Source: an uncultured Oscillospiraceae bacterium (lineage in GTDB: Bacteria > Bacillota > Clostridia > Oscillospirales > Acutalibacteraceae). From it: a DNA stretch of 9,004 nucleotides. The DNA lies in NCBI GenBank assembly GCA_900549055.1, contig URNB01000088.1:1-9004 (forward strand), given 5' to 3'. Below are positions 6,612 through 9,004 of this stretch, piece by piece (the first letter of the stretch is position 1; every line of letters begins with the position of its first letter). The notes beneath the pieces were generated by a model. That model did no database searches. It had not been told where the DNA came from and saw only the letters and a program-made list of their open reading frames with translations. The position numbers and the translations under genes were made by a program.

Positions 6612-6768
6612 CATTAACAGAAGCGCCGGGACCGTACATATGGCATAGCGGTTGACGAGGATGGGGAGCATCGAAATATTCGGCGGATGTCCCACGGCAG
6701 GCATGTCGTAAACACGCGTTTAAACCCCGGGAGTAATTCCGGAAACAGAGACGCGCTGCTATGTCAGA
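6612..6768 (+). promoter_or_regulatory. glmS ribozyme/riboswitch (glucosamine-6-phosphate-activated)
   Basis: The element carries the conserved glmS ribozyme segments in order: AGCGCC (6622-6627), where self-cleavage falls between A6622 and G6623; GTTGACGAGG (6651-6660); ATCGA (6670-6674); TTCGGCGGATG (6679-6689) and CCCACGG (6691-6697). P1 is ACCG (6631-6634) with CGGT (6649-6652). P3 can form between GGCATG (6700-6705) and TATGTC (6760-6765). P4 is CGCGT (6715-6719) with ACGCG (6751-6755), capped by CCGG (6727-6730) with CCGG (6739-6742), and has the TTAAACC and ACAGAG strands typical of that region. In the known family glucosamine-6-phosphate acts as the cleavage cofactor and the cut mRNA is degraded, so glmS product represses its own synthesis. 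The outer limits are approximate; the identity is secure from the core and the position before glmS. Confidence 0.95.
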
Positions 6769-6873
6769 AAAAAATATTTATGCGTCGGCATGTACGGACG
6801 GCAGTCAACTGAAATGACGGGCTTTTAACACCCGCCTGTTTCGGCTTGTTTTCATATGCTTACAAGGGATAAC

Positions 6874-6910
6874 TGCGCCTTTCCGTACTGCTGCGGAAAG
6901 GTGTATTTTT
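6874..6910 (+). promoter_or_regulatory. Hairpin with T-tract covering the glmS ribosome binding site
   Basis: TGCGCCTTTCCG (6874-6885) pairs with CGGAAAGGTGTA (6894-6905), 12 bp including two G-T pairs, loop TACTGCTG, followed directly by TTTTT and the glmS ATG. The only Shine-Dalgarno-like sequence for glmS, GGAAAGG (6895-6901), lies inside the 3' arm. The structure therefore looks both like a ribosome-binding-site sequestering hairpin and like an intrinsic terminator. The 100 bases between ribozyme and hairpin hold only weak 4-bp stems (for example CGGG 6818-6821 with CCCG 6831-6834). Confidence 0.65.
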
Positions 6911-8737
6911 ATGTGCGGAATAGTTGGATTTACAGGTAAAACACAGGCGGCGGGATTTTTGCTTGAGGGTCTTGAAAGACTTGAATACAGGGGCTACGAT
7001 TCTGCCGGAATAGCGGTACTTAACGATAATAATTTGACGGTGTGCAAAACTACCGAAAGAATTAAAAATCTTACAGAAAAAACGAACGGCGGCAAGGATA
7101 TACACGGCACCACAGGCATAGGTCACACCCGCTGGGCGACTCACGGCGCCCCGTCGGATAAAAACGCTCACCCTCATACAAGCAGCAATGGTAAGTTCGC
7201 CGTGGTGCATAACGGAATCATTGAAAATTATGTCGCCCTGCGCGAGGAGTTAAAGGCGGACGGTGCGGAATTTAAAAGCGAGACCGACACAGAGGTTATA
7301 CCGCAGCTTCTCGCCCGCTGCTACACAGGCGACTTTTTCGAAGCGGTTGCCAAAACCGTTAAAAGGCTTGAGGGTTCATATGCGCTGGGTATTATCTGCA
7401 CCGATTACCCCGATACGCTGATAGCCGTGCGCAAATTCAGCCCGCTGATATTGGGGCTGTCGAACGACGCTAATTACATTGCCTCGGATGTTACGGCGAT
7501 AGTATCCCACACAAAGGATATTATGTACATTGAGGACGGCGAAATTGCCGTGCTGACCCCCCGCGGCGTTAAGCTTTATGACGGCGATAAAAACGAGCTG
7601 CACCGCGAACCCGCGGTTATTAACTGGGATGTTTCCGCTGCGGAAAAGGGCGGGTACGACCACTTTATGATGAAGGAAATAATGGAACAGCCTGCCGCCG
7701 TCAAACAGACGATCGAAAGCCGGATAAACGGCAGAGAAATTGTGTTTGAGGGCTTAAGGCTGAATGCCGAAATGCTGAAGACTATAGAAAAAATAGATAT
7801 TGTTGCCTGCGGCTCGGCATATCACGCAGGCATGGTGGGCAAATATGTTTTTGAGGAGCTTTTGCGCATACCCACGGCTGTGGATTACGCCAGTGAATAC
7901 CGCTACCGCAACCCCATAACGGGCAATAAAACCCTTACAATAATAATAAGCCAGTCGGGCGAAACGGCTGACACGTTTGCCGCGCTCAAAGAGGCGAAAA
8001 AGCGCGGTTCGCACACCCTCGCAATAGTAAATGTTGTGGGCAGCTCAATAGCCAACGCGGCAGACGACGTTATTTACACCTGGGCGGGTCCTGAAATTGC
8101 GGTTGCCACCACAAAGGGCTATTCCACGCAGCTATCGGTGCTTTACCTCTTTGCGGTTTGGGCAGCAAGACTGCTTAAAACCGCCGACAGCGCGCGGCTT
8201 GAAAAAATATTCGACGATATTTTAATGCTGCCCGAGCTTACCGAGCGGGTAATTTTAGCAGAGCCGCAAATAAAGGAAACGGCAAAGCACTGCGGCGACC
8301 CTAAATCGCTTTTCTTCATCGGCAGAAATATTGATTACGCGGTATCGCTTGAGGCGTCGCTCAAATTAAAGGAAATATCCTACATTCATTCCGAAGCCTA
8401 CGCCGCAGGCGAATTAAAGCACGGCACTATTTCTCTTATTGAGGAGGGCAGAACCGTTATTGCCCTTGCCGCATATGAGGAGCTTTTCGATAAGCTGCTC
8501 AGCAACATTAAAGAGGTAAAGGCGCGCGGTGCGCGCGTTTTAGCCTGCGCCACCGTTGGGCATGCCGAAATAGCAAAAGAGGCTGAAAGCGTTATTTACA
8601 TCCCGAAAATCGACCCGCTGCTGTTAGCTTCTTTAGAGGTAGTCCCCTTCCAGCTTTACGCCTATTATGTGGCGCTTTACAACGGCTGCGACATCGATAA
8701 GCCTCGCAATCTTGCAAAATCCGTAACGGTCGAATAA
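6911..8737 (+). CDS. glmS: Glutamine--fructose-6-phosphate aminotransferase (isomerizing)
   Basis: A complete 608-residue GlmS that makes glucosamine-6-phosphate from fructose-6-phosphate and glutamine, the entry step to UDP-GlcNAc and peptidoglycan. The N-terminal class II glutaminase domain (about 2-225) begins MCGIVGF with the nucleophile C2 exposed after Met removal, followed by EYRGYDSAGI, HTRWATHG and HNGIIENY. Two SIS sugar-isomerase domains follow: the first (about 285-420) has CGSAYHAG (300-307) and SQSGET (347-352); the second has the isomerase residues K485, E488 and H504, at the same positions as in the E. coli enzyme. The C-terminal lid ends PRNLAKSVTVE with K603. The start codon is fixed by the need for Cys at position 2. 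It is preceded by a ribozyme and a ribosome-binding-site hairpin. No clear terminator was found between its stop and the tRNA promoter. Confidence 0.98.
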   Translation: MCGIVGFTGKTQAAGFLLEGLERLEYRGYDSAGIAVLNDNNLTVCKTTERIKNLTEKTNGGKDIHGTTGIGHTRWATHGAPSDKNAHPHTSSNGKFAVVHNGIIENYVALREELKADGAEFKSETDTEVIPQLLARCYTGDFFEAVAKTVKRLEGSYALGIICTDYPDTLIAVRKFSPLILGLSNDANYIASDVTAIVSHTKDIMYIEDGEIAVLTPRGVKLYDGDKNELHREPAVINWDVSAAEKGGYDHFMMKEIMEQPAAVKQTIESRINGREIVFEGLRLNAEMLKTIEKIDIVACGSAYHAGMVGKYVFEELLRIPTAVDYASEYRYRNPITGNKTLTIIISQSGETADTFAALKEAKKRGSHTLAIVNVVGSSIANAADDVIYTWAGPEIAVATTKGYSTQLSVLYLFAVWAARLLKTADSARLEKIFDDILMLPELTERVILAEPQIKETAKHCGDPKSLFFIGRNIDYAVSLEASLKLKEISYIHSEAYAAGELKHGTISLIEEGRTVIALAAYEELFDKLLSNIKEVKARGARVLACATVGHAEIAKEAESVIYIPKIDPLLLASLEVVPFQLYAYYVALYNGCDIDKPRNLAKSVTVE

Positions 8738-8777
8738 GGCTGTAAGCCCCCGTTAAGCATAACCTTATAAAAAACAC

Positions 8778-8806
8778 TTGCAAAGCGGAAGCCGATATGG
8801 TATAAT
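8778..8806 (+). promoter_or_regulatory. Promoter of tRNA-Gln
   Basis: TTGCAA (8778-8783) and a perfect TATAAT (8801-8806) are 17 bases apart, with TGG before the -10. Transcription would begin near 8813, some 15 bases before the tRNA 5' end, so the tRNA need not depend on read-through from glmS. Confidence 0.75.
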
Positions 8807-8828
8807 CCTACTTGTCGGTTTCCGATAT

Positions 8829-8903
8829 TGGGGCGTCGTCAAGCGGTAAGACACAGCACTTTGACTGCTGCATTCGTGAGTTCGAATCTCGCCGCCCCAG
8901 CCA
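8829..8903 (+). tRNA. tRNA-Gln (anticodon TTG), CCA encoded
   Basis: The full cloverleaf is present. The acceptor stem pairs TGGGGCG (8829-8835) with CGCCCCA (8893-8899), including the U1-A72 pair typical of bacterial tRNA-Gln, then discriminator G8900 and encoded CCA (8901-8903). The anticodon stem is CAGCA (8854-8858) with TGCTG (8866-8870) around loop CTTTGAC, giving anticodon TTG at 8861-8863, which reads CAA and CAG. The T arm is GTGAG/CTCGC with loop TTCGAAT. It has its own promoter and a terminator 60 bases downstream. Confidence 0.96.
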
Positions 8904-8938
8904 TCTTTGTTTCACAATATGGAACACATAGAAAAACT

Positions 8939-8952
8939 CTTGAATATTCAAG
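8939..8952. repeat. 14-bp perfect palindrome between tRNA-Gln and its terminator
   Basis: CTTGAATATTCAAG is fully self-complementary. It sits 36 bases after the tRNA CCA end and just before the terminator stem. A protein site, a processing signal or chance are all possible. Confidence 0.4.
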
Positions 8953-8959
8953 GTCACTG

Positions 8960-8996
8960 AAAAAGTCAGATCTACAAAGTAGGTCTGGCTTTTTTA
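8960..8996 (+). terminator. Intrinsic terminator after tRNA-Gln
   Basis: AGTCAGATCTAC (8964-8975) pairs with GTAGGTCTGGCT (8979-8990), 12 bp with two G-T pairs and loop AAA; the stem is extended by AAAA against the following T-run (TTTTTT including the end of the stem), so it can act in both directions. It ends the tRNA transcript. Confidence 0.85.
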
Positions 8997-9004
8997 GTTA
9001 AAAA

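Noticed and set aside
6860..7210. 116-codon minus-strand frame across the glmS start
   Set aside because: It is the complement of the conserved GlmS glutaminase domain and of the leader hairpin; no sign of coding.
8734..8768. ATAAGG/CCTTAT inverted repeat and GGCT/AGCC mini-stem after glmS as a terminator
   Set aside because: Short stems, a large loop and no T-run after them; not enough to call a terminator.
1..9004. CRISPR array, insertion sequence or prophage
   Set aside because: No regularly spaced repeats, transposase, integrase or phage structural gene was seen on either strand.

Overview
The window looks like a chromosomal segment of a Gram-positive Clostridia bacterium, most likely of the Ruminococcaceae/Oscillospirales type. 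Four things suggest this: strong AGGAGG-like ribosome binding sites with sigma-A promoters, a glmS self-cleaving ribozyme ahead of glmS, lysine/mDAP synthesis through the DapL aminotransferase, and a TasA/camelysin-type protein with a SipW-dependent signal peptide. This placement is inference from gene content, not from a database match.

Layout. Bases 1-1289 (minus) hold the first 429 codons of a polytopic membrane protein of GT-C glycosyltransferase style; it runs off the window. It has its own promoter and is separated by a terminator hairpin (1367-1402) from a 637-residue TasA-like, beta-helix-containing surface protein (1438-3351, minus). A gene-free stretch (3352-3664) carries a terminator, a second strong hairpin and a dyad. 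Next is a two-gene unit of unknown function on the minus strand: a 128-residue membrane-anchored protein (3867-4253) and an unlisted 50-residue charged protein (3665-3817), with a clear promoter and a terminator. Then come dapL (4420-5616) and dapF (5613-6458), both minus, overlapping by ATGA.

The 452-base gap 6459-6910 is a divergent control region. dapF and glmS promoters lie back to back. The glmS transcript contains a glmS ribozyme (about 6612-6768) and, directly before the glmS start codon, a 12-bp hairpin that buries the Shine-Dalgarno sequence and ends in five Ts. glmS (6911-8737, plus) is complete. It is followed by tRNA-Gln(TTG) with its own promoter and a hairpin terminator at the window end.

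How the genes work together. dapF/dapL make meso-diaminopimelate (peptidoglycan peptide, lysine) and glmS makes glucosamine-6-phosphate (peptidoglycan sugars), so the divergent region feeds both halves of cell-wall precursor synthesis. The left half concerns the cell surface: an exported fibre-like protein and a probable membrane glycosyltransferase. No mobile element, CRISPR array or phage gene was seen. No wholly new system is evident; the least explained items are the glmS start-site hairpin, the orphan 128/50-residue pair, and the TasA/beta-helix protein without a SipW peptidase nearby.
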